Shown here: one piece after another, positions 51,278-61,300 of the stretch
Layout of the letters: every line of letters starts with the position of its first letter
Position numbering within the stretch: the first letter of the stretch is position 1
Origin: an uncultured Prevotella sp.
GTDB lineage: Bacteria > Bacteroidota > Bacteroidia > Bacteroidales > Bacteroidaceae
NCBI GenBank assembly: GCA_900543585.1
Contig: UQRP01000001.1
Coordinates: 101,175-165,174, forward strand
Reading direction: 5' to 3'
Length of the DNA: 64,000 bases
Program-made: the position numbers and the translations under genes
The notes under the pieces: generated by a model
What the model saw: the letters and a program-made list of their open reading frames with translations, nothing else
What the model was told of the DNA's origin: nothing
Databases searched by the model: none

Positions 51278-51338
51278 TTTAAGATATTTATTTTGTATCT
51301 TGATCTTACCTAAATTCTGTTTTAATCCTTTTGGAATG

Positions 51339-51373
51339 CAAAGTTACTTGATTTTTTGGGAATTAATACCAAA
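51339..51373 (-). promoter_or_regulatory. Promoter of the purH-mreBCD-mrdA-rodA run
   Basis: On the minus strand, a perfect TAACTTTG (51339-51346) with TTTG 23 bp upstream (51370-51373), 61 bp before the purH start. Confidence 0.7.
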
Positions 51374-51453
51374 AGAGAGAGTTTTTTGAAGCGGGCAAAC
51401 GTTAAAATGTCACAAGTCAAGTGATATTTTTTCTTTGGACAGATATTTTTTGC

Positions 51454-51461
51454 TATTTTTG
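51454..51461 (+). promoter_or_regulatory. -7 box for the secreted protein gene at 51483
   Basis: TATTTTTG, 21 bp before the ATG, with TTTG 16 bp upstream (51434-51437). Confidence 0.55.
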
Positions 51462-51482
51462 CATTGTAAAAGATTGTAGCAT

Positions 51483-52034
51483 ATGAAGAAGATTCTTTTC
51501 CTTCTGTTGACATTGCTCTCTGTGCATATCGCTTCAGCACAGCGGCATGTGATGGTCTTCGACCCTGAGCTCGGACGACCCATACAAGGTTTTACCGTGT
51601 GGACGGACAGTCATGCCCGGCCCGACTCCACCAATGTCTTGGGAATGGTGTCACTGCCTGAGAAGTTCGACACCCTGCTGCTCACCAAGCCCGGATATAT
51701 GGCTCTGCGTATCCCGGCTAAGTTGGTGGAAGATTCTATCCCTGTTATCAAAGATTATAATAATGTGGGAGAAGTCGTTGTCTATGCCAGCCGTCAAAGC
51801 GACTTTCAGGAGGCCGTGAAGCGATGGACTAAAGCTGACAAGACGGAGGTGGAGCTACGCAACCCCATCACGGGTATCGACTTCAACCTTTCCGAACTGC
51901 TCAGCAAGAAGAAGCGGCGCGACAAACGAAATGCGAAACGCTTGGCGAAGATATTCAATGCTATGGATGCTGACGACAACGACCCTATCATCCACTCTTA
52001 CCGCAGAGCGATGAATATTCCACCGAAGCACTGA
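51483..52034 (+). CDS. Secreted hypothetical protein with carboxypeptidase-regulatory-like domain
   Basis: 183 residues. Signal peptide MKKILFLLLTLLSVHIASAQ. Residues about 22-85 look like a carboxypeptidase-regulatory (CarboxypepD_reg) beta-sandwich: VMVFDPELGRPIQGFTVWTD, GMVSLPEKFDTLLLTKPGYM. The C-terminal part is highly basic (LLSKKKRRDKRNAKRLAKI). Common in Prevotella and Bacteroides; function unknown. The M6 protease gene follows 39 bp later. Confidence 0.7.
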   Translation: MKKILFLLLTLLSVHIASAQRHVMVFDPELGRPIQGFTVWTDSHARPDSTNVLGMVSLPEKFDTLLLTKPGYMALRIPAKLVEDSIPVIKDYNNVGEVVVYASRQSDFQEAVKRWTKADKTEVELRNPITGIDFNLSELLSKKKRRDKRNAKRLAKIFNAMDADDNDPIIHSYRRAMNIPPKH

Positions 52035-52073
52035 CATTCAGCATATTCACAAAAACAATAACACAGATATATT

Positions 52074-53693
52074 ATGTTCAAGACAATTCTACTTATTGCC
52101 TTTTCTCTCTTTGTCTCCTCCGCAACTGCCTTTGCGCAGTCGCCGGAGCTGAATATAGAACGACCTTTCCGTAGATGCGGAACGTCAATATTATTGGAAA
52201 AGCTTCAGAATGAAGGTGATACGAAGACAAGGGCCATAGATGCGACAAAGGAATATGTGCCCCACACCGGCACTATAAACATTCCTGTCATTCTTGTCAA
52301 TTTCCAGGATGTAAAGTTTACGGTCAACAACCCGACTAAAGCTTTTGATCAGTTCTTCAATTGTACTTCTCAGGAAGATCTTGGTAACGGGAATGGCTAT
52401 AACCATGGCTCCGTTGCGCAGTATTTCAGTGATATGAGCAGTGGTACATTTAAAATTAACTTCAAAATCTATGGTCCTGTGACTCTTGACCAAAAAGAGA
52501 CTTACTACGGGGGGACAGCAGATGATGGTTCTGACGAGAACACTGATCAATTAATCACAGATGCTATAGCTAAACTCCAAGCTTCTGATGAGAAAATTAC
52601 TGATGCTTCGTTTTTTTGTAATGGCTTATCCTCCGTCGACTGTGTCTATATTCTTTATGCTGGTATAGGACAGAATGATCGAGGTCCAAATACGGCAGTA
52701 TGGGCTAAGACAGGACAGCCTTCTGCAACACTCGCAGGGAAGAAAGTTAGATGGTACAGCGTTGCCGGAGAGAAAACAAAATATTATGTTGATGCCAAGG
52801 GAAAAGTTGCTAAAAGCGGGTCGCCACTTATAGCAGGTATAGGTACAACCTGTCACGAGTTTAGCCATGCACTTGGATTACCAGACTTTTATCCGACAGC
52901 TAATTCCGCAAAGGTGGACAACCAAGAAATGGAATATTGGGATCTGATGGATGGCGGAGAATATGCAGGTGGTGATGGCTTTTGTCCTACCGCTTACACA
53001 GCTTTTGAGAAAGAAGAAATGGGATGGCCGGTCGATATTCAGGAGTTGACAGAGAACCAGACGGTAACGATGAGTAAATCAACTTTAGACGGCGGTACCG
53101 CATATAAAATAGTCAACCCCAAAAATAGTAATGAGTATTTCATGTTGGAAAACATTTATAATAAGACCGGTTGGAACAGTGGTCAATATGGCAATGGACT
53201 GCTCATCTATCATGTAAAACGACCATCTGAAAATATGACTATATTTACAAGATACAACAATAAGGCAAATTATCCTGGCATGGCTGTTGTTCCTGCCGAT
53301 GGAGCTTGTTTGTCGAGTTATCTTGCAGCCAACGAATCAACTTATGAACCGAGTCTCTATGGTGACCTCTTCCCCGGCACTGGCAACATGTCGCCCGATA
53401 CGCTGAATGTCACTGAGCTGAGCGACGCCAAGCCGCAACCGAACTTCTGTTGGTATAACAGCAATTTGACGCAGAAGCTGCCCACCAACAAGGCGCTTCA
53501 GAATATCAAGTACAGCAATGGTGTCGTGACGTTCAACTACATCCATGACGTAGCAGCGGGCATTAACGATATTCGTATCAACAAGCCGGCCGACAACAGA
53601 ATATTTACTGTCGACGGCGTCTATATGGGCACCAACCTCAACGCCCTACCCCACGGCGTCTACATCATCAACGGGAGAAAGATAGTCAAATAA
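52074..53693 (+). CDS. Secreted M6-family metalloprotease
   Basis: 539 residues. Signal peptide (about 1-24, ending SATAFAQ). The zinc site HEFSHALGLPDFY (HExxHxxGxxD, near residue 262) and the M6 block EYWDLMDGGEYAG identify an immune-inhibitor-A-like protease. The C-terminal end (FTVDGVYMGTNL, LPHGVYIINGRKIVK) has the form of a type IX secretion-type C-terminal domain in Prevotella, suggesting export to the cell surface. The AT-rich codon use in its centre (about 52.5-53.3 kb) differs from neighbours. Confidence 0.88.
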   Translation: MFKTILLIAFSLFVSSATAFAQSPELNIERPFRRCGTSILLEKLQNEGDTKTRAIDATKEYVPHTGTINIPVILVNFQDVKFTVNNPTKAFDQFFNCTSQEDLGNGNGYNHGSVAQYFSDMSSGTFKINFKIYGPVTLDQKETYYGGTADDGSDENTDQLITDAIAKLQASDEKITDASFFCNGLSSVDCVYILYAGIGQNDRGPNTAVWAKTGQPSATLAGKKVRWYSVAGEKTKYYVDAKGKVAKSGSPLIAGIGTTCHEFSHALGLPDFYPTANSAKVDNQEMEYWDLMDGGEYAGGDGFCPTAYTAFEKEEMGWPVDIQELTENQTVTMSKSTLDGGTAYKIVNPKNSNEYFMLENIYNKTGWNSGQYGNGLLIYHVKRPSENMTIFTRYNNKANYPGMAVVPADGACLSSYLAANESTYEPSLYGDLFPGTGNMSPDTLNVTELSDAKPQPNFCWYNSNLTQKLPTNKALQNIKYSNGVVTFNYIHDVAAGINDIRINKPADNRIFTVDGVYMGTNLNALPHGVYIINGRKIVK

Positions 53694-53714
53694 ATGAGGC
53701 GATAGCTAAATAAA

Positions 53715-53750
53715 AATACGGCCGCGGGCATCACTGCTCGCGGTCGTATT
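53715..53750. terminator. Strong hairpin between M6 protease and hsp20
   Basis: A 16-bp stem including two G-T pairs (53715-53730 with 53735-53750) and the loop TCAC, between convergent genes. A T-rich run follows on the minus strand (AAAAATA on plus), so it most clearly serves hsp20. Confidence 0.85.
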
Positions 53751-53796
53751 CATTTAACAACCAATCATTATCAAACTTTCAACCAATCTATTTATA

Positions 53797-54237
53797 TTAA
53801 CCAATCTCTATTGTTCTACCATTCTTAGCTTCCTCCGACTTCTTTATCTTCGGCAGCGTGATGGTAAGGATACCGTCCTCCACCTTAGCGGCGATGTGCT
53901 CCTTGTCGACATCATCGGGCAGAGAGTATGTCTGCTGGTAGTTGCTGTAAGAGAACTCACGGCGCAGATAATGCTCCTTGTGCTCCTCCTTCTTCGAATC
54001 CTCTTCCTTGTGCTCAAGCTTGTTCTCAATAGCAAGCTCCAGCTCGCCGTCCTTATTGAGGTCTATGCGGACATACTCTTTCTTGATGCCTGGAACGGCA
54101 ACTTCCATCGTGTATTTATCGGCATCTTCTTTCACGTTCACTGCAGGAGACGTGGTGTTGACGCGGGAAAGAGCACCATTGAAGAAGTTGTCATTAAAAT
54201 CATTGTCAAACCAACCATTCAATACTGGAAACAACAT
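53797..54237 (-). CDS. Small heat-shock protein Hsp20
   Basis: ATP-independent holdase, 146 residues. The alpha-crystallin domain (about 38-140) shows VNVKEDADKYTMEVAVPGIK and AAKVEDGILTITLPK; the C-terminal IEI motif (RTIEIG) anchors oligomers. A strong AGGAGG lies 8 bases before ATG 54237 but only 2 before ATG 54243, so 54237 is the likely start. The central region is unusually charged (EHKEEDSKKEEHKEHY). Confidence 0.94.
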   Translation of the reverse strand: MLFPVLNGWFDNDFNDNFFNGALSRVNTTSPAVNVKEDADKYTMEVAVPGIKKEYVRIDLNKDGELELAIENKLEHKEEDSKKEEHKEHYLRREFSYSNYQQTYSLPDDVDKEHIAAKVEDGILTITLPKIKKSEEAKNGRTIEIG

Positions 54238-54433
54238 AGTCATTACCTCCTATTTATATCTTTAGTTTATATTCTTTTCTTTCGTTCTTCCAAACTCCTT
54301 CAAGGCTTCTTGCAACCTCTTGGAGTTCTTCTGAACCTCACCCACTCTATTGCAATCTTTATGCCCGTGCGTTCTTTGTGACATCTTGGCCGAAGACTGT
54401 GCCAAATCGTCAGTATGGGTCTATAAAACGACA

Positions 54434-54480
54434 TCTCCCAGGGTAAGGGTGGAGTTGGCTCCGTCCCTTATCCTGGGAGA
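54434..54480 (-). terminator. Terminator after the NCS2 permease
   Basis: A long stem, 54434-54449 with 54465-54480 (16 bp, one G-T pair), enclosing a second small stem GGAG/CTCC. On the minus strand it follows the permease stop by 21 bp and precedes a TTTT run. Confidence 0.75.
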
Positions 54481-54501
54481 CGAATGGTTGTTTCCCTCTT
54501 T

Positions 54502-55800
54502 TTACTGGAATATGAAATTGGCGACGAAGATAAGGCTGAGGATGATGAGCGTGGCATTGAGCTTATCCCACTGCCGTGTGCAAATCTTGAGGATGACATA
54601 GCTCAGGATACCCAAGCAGATGCCGTCGGCAATGGAATAGCAGAGCACCATTGTTATCATTGTGATGAAGGCGGGGAAAGCCTCACTGACATCGGAGAGG
54701 TCGAGGAGCTTCACGGAGTCGAGCATCAGCACGCCGACAAGAACCAAAGCGCCACTCGTGGCTGCTCCGGGGATGAGGAGGAAAATGGGCGACAGGAAAA
54801 GTGCAACAAGGAAGAGCAGCCCCGTAGTCAGGGAGGTCAGTCCGCTGCGTCCGCCCTCCGCGATTCCCGACGCACTCTCCACATAGGTGGTCAGCGTACT
54901 CGAACCGAGGAAAGCACCGCAGGTTGTGCCGATGGCGTCGCTCATCATGGCTTCTTTGATATGGGGAATTGTGCCGTCGGGGCGTACGATATGTGTCTTA
55001 TAAGCCAGTCCTACGAGAGTGCCGACGGTATCGAAGATGTTCACCAGCAGCAGTGAGATGACGACCATGACGGTGCGGAAGTTCATAAGACCGGTAAAGT
55101 CGAACTTGCAGAATACGGGAGACAGACTTTGTGGCAGCGACCCGGGCAGCCAGCCATTAGGAATCTGCGTCACTCCCAATGGAATTCCTACTATCGTAGC
55201 GATGATGATGCTGTAGAAGAGTGCTCCTTTCACCTTCCTTGCCATCAGAATACCACTAAGGACGATGGCAATAACACCGAGGATGCAGGTCGGGGTAAAC
55301 TTACCTAAGGTAACGAAGGTTGCCGGAGAAGCCACGACGACACCGGCATTCTTGAGTCCAATAAAAGCGATAAACATACCGATGCCCACAGAGATAGCGT
55401 AGCGCAGATTGGTAGGAATGGCATTGAGGATGGCCTCACGGACGTTGAGAAAGGTGATGAGCAGAAATACGATACCCTCAATGAGCATGATAGCCAACGA
55501 CTGCTGCCAGCTATAGCCCATTGTCTGACAGAGGGTATAGGCGAAGAAGGCGTTCAGACCCATGCTGGGAGCCTGCGCAAAGGGCAGCTTGGCCATGAGG
55601 GCCAAGAGCAGTGTGGCAATGGCTGAAGCAATGGCTGTGGCTGTGAAGAGGGCGCCCTTGTCCATACCGGTGGCGCCGAGGACAGTGGGATTGACGGCTA
55701 AGATATAGCACATCGTGAGAAAGGTAGTAGCGCCGGCAACGACCTCCGTGCGGCGGCGCATAGTCTGAGGATTGAATCCAAGGAGCTTTTCCAATATCAT
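54502..55800 (-). CDS. NCS2-family purine permease
   Basis: 432 residues from ATG 55800 (ATG 55842 in frame lies upstream of the promoter box). About twelve or more membrane helices of the AzgA/PbuG-type guanine/hypoxanthine permeases: TFLTMCYILAVNPTVL, APSMGLNAFFAYTLC, ISVGIGMFIAFIGLKNAGVV, GTTCGAFLGSSTLTTYVESA. Imports purine bases with protons. This is of interest in a window where PurH lacks its transformylase domain. Terminator at 54434. Confidence 0.9.
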   Translation of the reverse strand: MILEKLLGFNPQTMRRRTEVVAGATTFLTMCYILAVNPTVLGATGMDKGALFTATAIASAIATLLLALMAKLPFAQAPSMGLNAFFAYTLCQTMGYSWQQSLAIMLIEGIVFLLITFLNVREAILNAIPTNLRYAISVGIGMFIAFIGLKNAGVVVASPATFVTLGKFTPTCILGVIAIVLSGILMARKVKGALFYSIIIATIVGIPLGVTQIPNGWLPGSLPQSLSPVFCKFDFTGLMNFRTVMVVISLLLVNIFDTVGTLVGLAYKTHIVRPDGTIPHIKEAMMSDAIGTTCGAFLGSSTLTTYVESASGIAEGGRSGLTSLTTGLLFLVALFLSPIFLLIPGAATSGALVLVGVLMLDSVKLLDLSDVSEAFPAFITMITMVLCYSIADGICLGILSYVILKICTRQWDKLNATLIILSLIFVANFIFQ

Positions 55801-55830
55801 GGTAATGATGAAATAAAAACAAACAATTTG

Positions 55831-55860
55831 CAAAGTTACCAATTTTTCTCATCATGGCAA
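55831..55860 (-). promoter_or_regulatory. Promoter of the NCS2 permease
   Basis: On the minus strand TAACTTTG (55831-55838), a 19-bp spacer and TTG (55858-55860). The box lies 30 bp before the start. Confidence 0.7.
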
Positions 55861-55974
55861 TCCAATCTTAACGATTTGTTCACGTTAATGACATCGAAGA
55901 TGCAAAGAGCGTTAAAAGGGAAGTCAAGAGGCAATAATAGTAGCTCGGTGTCGTTTGAAGAATATATGAACGAC

Positions 55975-56490
55975 ATGAAGATTTTTAAAAAGATACTATT
56001 CACTGTTCTGTTTTGTACTACGACCGGCTTGGCTTGGTCGCAGGCTCCTATTGTGCCGGACGCGCTTCCTGCTGCGGCTAAAAACGATCAGAAATCGGAT
56101 ACACTGTGTGAGATGCAGCTACCTTTAAGCATGGCTGATGAGGACTTCGCTGAATATGAGGACCTTAATATTGACAATCTGATTGCTGTCTTGGAGAAAT
56201 ATAATGTCAAGGAGAAGAAGATAGTCCTGGCTCAGGCGCTCTTGGAGACCGGTTATTTCTCAAGTCCTTTGTGCATGGAGAGTCATAACCTCTTTGGCTT
56301 GAGGCATCCCAGTGACGGGAGTTACTATACTTTCAACAATTGGGAGGAGTCAGTGAAGGCCTATGTCGACGATGTACAGTACAAATATAATGGTGGTGAC
56401 TACTATGCTTTTCTCAAGCGCATTGGCTATGCTGAAGACCGCAACTACACCGCCAAAGTGAGGAAAATAGCTGCTAAACTTAACAACTAA
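55975..56490 (+). CDS. Secreted glucosaminidase-domain protein
   Basis: 171 residues from ATG 55975, which gives a proper signal peptide (MKIFKKILFTVLFCTTTGLA, cleavage after WSQA). The rest is a short glucosaminidase domain (Bax/FlgJ type): VLAQALLETGYFSSPLCMES (catalytic Glu in LLETG), NLFGLRHPSDGSYYTF, and WEESVKAYVDDVQYKY. Likely a peptidoglycan hydrolase. It is the gene just before the Wadjet-like cluster (62 bp gap), without a clear promoter between them. Confidence 0.85.
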   Translation: MKIFKKILFTVLFCTTTGLAWSQAPIVPDALPAAAKNDQKSDTLCEMQLPLSMADEDFAEYEDLNIDNLIAVLEKYNVKEKKIVLAQALLETGYFSSPLCMESHNLFGLRHPSDGSYYTFNNWEESVKAYVDDVQYKYNGGDYYAFLKRIGYAEDRNYTAKVRKIAAKLNN

Positions 56491-56552
56491 ACGCGAACTT
56501 TCTTTCTACCAGATACATGCAATATAGAATATACCTGAATAGAGTGAACACT

Positions 56553-57764
56553 ATGGAGACATTCAGAAATCTAAAGGAACTGATACGCTGGCTTGGCCGT
56601 GGACAAGCTTTGCTTGCCGACATGTTCAGCAAGCGAAAGACCATGGCCATACGCTATGACGACGCAGTGGAGGTTCTCGATGGCAACGAAGGCTATCTAC
56701 AATTCCTTATCAACCATGGCGTTATCATTCAGAATGCCGATTCTCTTGAACTCGACGACACTTATCAGAAGTTCTTCGAGAATGTCCTTGCCATCAACGA
56801 GGATATCAATGTGGCCTCTGTCGAACAGTATGTGAACAGCCTGAAGCTGAACATCGAGTCATGGCTCACGACTGACTCCGACAAGCGAAAGGCGCAGTTC
56901 ATGCGTGAGGTTAGGCATACGTTCCGAAACATCGACATTGTTACCCGTAAGAATGTCATCGACCTGAAACGTAACATCGACACGACCTACAAACAGGAAC
57001 CCGACTTCAAACTCAAGAAACTCCGGCTGAAGGACTTCGACGAGAAGCGCAAGCAAATAGTGGCACTCATAACCGAGACCGATAAGATAATCGACACACA
57101 AACTATCTTCTTCAAGACTGCCATGGACGTTGACCTCCTAACGACCATTGCCGAAGTGAGGGCAGGACTTCGCGAGACCACTCATGGGCTCATTGCCATT
57201 GGCGCGCAGATTATCGACTATCTGAACCGTATCGACTATCAGAGCCGCATCGTCCGCAAGATACGTCAGTTGAAATACATGCGCGACCAGCAGATGCTCA
57301 CCGAGAGCTCCGACATTGAGACCTTGCTTGCAAATACGAATGACGTGTGGATGGAGCCGCGGACAAAGTACCGCACTTTTGTCTCGCTCGACTTCCTGAG
57401 AAATGACGACGCATCCATTGACATCCTCGAAAAGGTCCGGAGCCGATTGTCGAAAAAGACCCTTATCCGCTCGAAGCTTGCAGGACCTATCGACAGCCAT
57501 TACCTTCGTCAAACGAGCGATGGACGGAGAGTGTTCAACCACCAAGAACTCATCAATGGCTTTTTGGCACAGAGCGCGGATCTGTTCACATACGTCTGGA
57601 ACTATCCTTTCAGGACGGAGACAACACCGGAAGAGTGGCTTGTCCTCTTTCTGCAGCTCGCCTCACAGTATGACCGTGACGAACGGTTCGACGAGCAGAC
57701 ATCATCCGTCGATGTTGAGGGGCACACTGTCATCGTTCCAATCATATTTCCAAAGACAAACTAA
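56553..57764 (+). CDS. jetA: Wadjet JetA-like (MukF/kleisin-type) protein
   Basis: 403 residues from ATG 56553 (ATG 56517 in frame adds 12 poorly plausible residues). Predominantly helical. The N-terminal region (about 20-75, ALLADMFSKRKTMAIRYDDA, LQFLINHGVIIQ) resembles a winged helix. Helical bundles follow (KVRHTFRNIDIVTRKN-type block), and a final C-terminal winged-helix-like part (LVLFLQLASQYDRDERFD). This is the profile of MukF/MksF kleisins in Wadjet (JetABCD/MksBEFG/EptABCD) anti-plasmid systems, and it is confirmed by the next three genes. Identification rests on gene order and architecture more than on a signature motif. Confidence 0.8.
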   Translation: METFRNLKELIRWLGRGQALLADMFSKRKTMAIRYDDAVEVLDGNEGYLQFLINHGVIIQNADSLELDDTYQKFFENVLAINEDINVASVEQYVNSLKLNIESWLTTDSDKRKAQFMREVRHTFRNIDIVTRKNVIDLKRNIDTTYKQEPDFKLKKLRLKDFDEKRKQIVALITETDKIIDTQTIFFKTAMDVDLLTTIAEVRAGLRETTHGLIAIGAQIIDYLNRIDYQSRIVRKIRQLKYMRDQQMLTESSDIETLLANTNDVWMEPRTKYRTFVSLDFLRNDDASIDILEKVRSRLSKKTLIRSKLAGPIDSHYLRQTSDGRRVFNHQELINGFLAQSADLFTYVWNYPFRTETTPEEWLVLFLQLASQYDRDERFDEQTSSVDVEGHTVIVPIIFPKTN

Positions 57765-57789
57765 AAACTAAATAACCAACACACTTACG

Positions 57790-58341
57790 ATGAAACATAC
57801 CAGTGAGATATTCCAGCGGTTGTCAAACGGCAAGTTCATATCGGCGAATTCCATCGACCCGGCGTCCCGTTCCCTCTACAACGACTTGGAGGAGAATCAG
57901 CAGGACTATGCCGATTACTTCTCACAGATAGACTTCCAGCTATGTGCCGGTGATGGGTACTTCTACTTTGCCCGCAAGGAGGCGAAGATAAATGTTGAGA
58001 ACAAGCTGCAGGGACTTCTCCAATGGATTGACTATCTCGACTTCCTGAAGGCTTATGACACAAGCTTCGATGTAGGCACACAATTCAACATCGCACAGAT
58101 GGAGGTACAGCTCCGTAGCAACCTCGAATTGAAAGAAAAACTCCAGGGGCTGTTCCCGGAGAAGTCGTCGAACCGTGACAAGCTTGAGGCGCTTGTCGGC
58201 AAACTCGTCGATATGGGATTTGCCGAGCAGATAAGCGAGATAGAGGGAATGTACAAGGTGATGTCGGCATTCCATTACATTGAGAATATCATCGACTGTA
58301 TTAATATTAGCGAGGAGGTCAGCAATGAGATACCTGAATAA
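57790..58341 (+). CDS. jetB: Wadjet JetB-like (MukE-type) protein
   Basis: 183 residues, the size of MukE/MksE/JetB. It starts KHTSEIFQRLSNGKFISANS and has the winged-helix-like pattern of this family: DLEENQQDYADYFSQIDFQL, GYFYFARKE, KLEALVGKLVDMGFAEQI. In relatives it bridges the kleisin and the SMC ATPase. 25 bp after jetA; its last 17 bp overlap the start of jetC. Confidence 0.8.
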   Translation: MKHTSEIFQRLSNGKFISANSIDPASRSLYNDLEENQQDYADYFSQIDFQLCAGDGYFYFARKEAKINVENKLQGLLQWIDYLDFLKAYDTSFDVGTQFNIAQMEVQLRSNLELKEKLQGLFPEKSSNRDKLEALVGKLVDMGFAEQISEIEGMYKVMSAFHYIENIIDCINISEEVSNEIPE

Positions 58342-61300
58342 GATAGTTTTCATAAACAGTGCCAATATAAAGTACGCCGAGATAAACCTCGACGGCAACG
58401 TCCATTTTATAGGTACGCAAGGAGTTGGTAAATCGACAATCCTCCGCGCTATCCTCTTCTTCTACAATGCCAACAAGCAACGTCTCGGCATCCGCACGCA
58501 GCAGGGACAGAAGCCTTTCGACGACTTCTATCTTCCTAATCCCAACTCTTTCATTATCTATGAAGTGACACGTGAGAACGGCAAGTTCTTCATAATGGCG
58601 TTCCGCTCGCAAGGCAGGGCGGCATTCCGCTTTGTCGATTGCCCCTATCAGAGGGAGTTCCTCATTGATGGGGAAGGCAATGCAGGGTATGAGTGGGGAA
58701 AGATTAGCCAGAATATTGGAGTCCGTGTATTCAAGAGTAATATTGTCCGCACCCAGCAGCAGTACCTCGACATCCTCTATGGCAACAACCAAGCCGTCAG
58801 CCGTGAGCTGAGGCGGTTCTCCATCATGGAGAGTGCAAAGTATCAGAATGTGCCACGGACCATACAAAACATCTTCCTCAACCAGAGCCTTGAGAGCCAG
58901 GTCATTAAGAACATCATCATCGACTCGATGGACTTCGCCGACCACAGCTTTATAGACCTGAACCAGATACGCACGGAGGTGAAGGACTTCCGAATGCAAT
59001 ATGATGACATCAGTAAGTGGTACCGCAAAGAGAAAAACGGGACTGTTAAGGTGCGTCATGAGGCTGACCGTGTGCTTGACACCTATGGTACCTATGAGGC
59101 TTGCCGGAAGATGATTGCGGAGTTGACGGGACAGACGCTCTTCGCCATTGGCCGTGACCGTGAGGTGTTACCGAAGATCAATGACAAGATCTCGGAAACA
59201 AAACTGTTGCTTGACAGCAAACGCCGTGCGGCTGCTGAGGAAACATCGAAATACAACAAGCAACTGGCTGAGCTGAACAAGCAGGACGGAGCGCTGAAGC
59301 ACATCCTTGAAGAGACACACCGTAAGCAGCAGCATTATGCCGAGATTGGCATCAATGAGATTATAGACAAGATCTCGCATGAAAATGAGTTGCACATCCG
59401 CCGTGATACCCTCAATGGACAAATTGACCAGCTGACAAGCAAAAACAAGGACGTTAAGGAAAAGTATGACCAGCTCAAACTGAAGGTGACGGAAAGCCGG
59501 AAGCAGCGCGAGACGGAGTGCCAACACCGCATCTCCGACCTGAAAGTCAGTGAGGCAAAGGAAACGGGCAATCTGCAAAGTAAATTTGTTGATGACTCCG
59601 AACGCATCGACAAGGAGTTCCAGAGCCGTCAGCAAAGCGTGCAGGAAAAGAGGAACCTTCTACAGAAAGAGATTGCAGACATAAAGGTAACCCGCGAGAA
59701 GATAAAGACCGCCAATCCCTTTGCCGAACAGATGGAGGAGGACAAGAAACGCATTGACTCCCTCCGTGCTGACAATCTGCAACTGCAAAAGGATTCAGCA
59801 CAAAAGCAACGCACCATTGACCAGATAACCCATGAGACGGAACTGCAACGCAAGGAGCTCGAAAACAAGGCTGAAGCCGACATCCGTGAGATGGAGCATG
59901 AGATGGAATCCATCAACAAGCGAATCGTCAGTCTGAGCCAGTTGCTTGAGCGGCAGAAAGGTTCGTTCATTGAGTGGCTCGGCAACAATGTTCGTGGTTG
60001 GGAGAAAACAATAGGCAAAATTGCCGATGAGGAATCGGTGCTCTATAACACTGCACTCAATCCGTCAAAGGAAGGGAAATCAGATTCTCTCTTCGGAATT
60101 CATATTGACACAGACAGCATTGACCGCACAGTCCGCACGCCATCTGACATTCAGAAAGAGAAAGCCGCTGTCGAGGACAAGCTTGCTGAATGTCAGAACC
60201 GCATTGTCATGCGCCGCAAGCAGCTCGAAGGTGATATTGAGCAGATGGAGAAGAAACCGAGCAATCAGCTCCGCCAGCTTCGTGCCGAGAAACGGGATAT
60301 GGACGCTGAGATTCAGAGTATCCCTCCAAGGATAAAGGCTGCCGAGGATGACCTTGCCAAGTTGCAGGAACAACTGCAGAAACATCGTCAGGAACAGCTG
60401 GACGCGAACCTACATCAACTCGATAATGCCAATGAACAGTTGCAGAAGGTGGAGAGTGAACTGAGACTGATGGAAGCCGATCATGCTAAGGAACAAGACA
60501 AACTACGGAAGAATTTCTCTCACGACAAGAAAAAAATCCAAGCTAAGTATGCGGCTCTTGAAGATGAGATTGACAAAGAGATAACCGCCATAGGAGTTGA
60601 GTCGGAAAAGCGGATGAAGGAACTCGATGCGCTGATGGACCGTGAACTGCATGGGCTTGGCATCGACACAAGTCAGTTGTCGCGATTGAGGAGCATGCTG
60701 CAAGATGTCGACTCACAGCTGAGTTTCATCCACCAGCACCGCAACGACTACACTTATTGGCTGAGGGATAAGGTAGAACTCTTCGACCACGAGCAGGAAA
60801 ACAAGGACAAACGGAGGGCTCTGAAGGTGAAACTCGACGACCTCGACGACAAGTTCGCCATCCGCAAGCGGAAACTCGACGAAAGCATAAAGATGATTAC
60901 CGATGAATGTGGACGTCTCAGTGAGCAGAAAAAGAGCACGGAAACGGCCATCCACGAGACAGAGGGGTTCATGGCATCGGAGTCGTGGCCTGCGGAGTTC
61001 GCCGATAATAATGTTATAGAGACTGTCAAGCCGCTTGGCGAAATCCTTTCCGAACTGAAAAACAAGATGATGATCCTCGGCCGCAACCATGAGTCTTTCA
61101 CCAATGCTGTCAAGCAATTCAAAGGGAACTTCACGGCGCAGAACACATTCCACTTCCCCACGGAGTTCAACACGGAAGCCGACTACACCAACTTTGCCGC
61201 CAACCTCTCTGAGTTCGTAGGCAACGACATGATAGAGAGCTATCGCCAGCGCGTCAGCGACCAGTATGCACGCATCCTCCGCACCATCGGCTATGAGACG

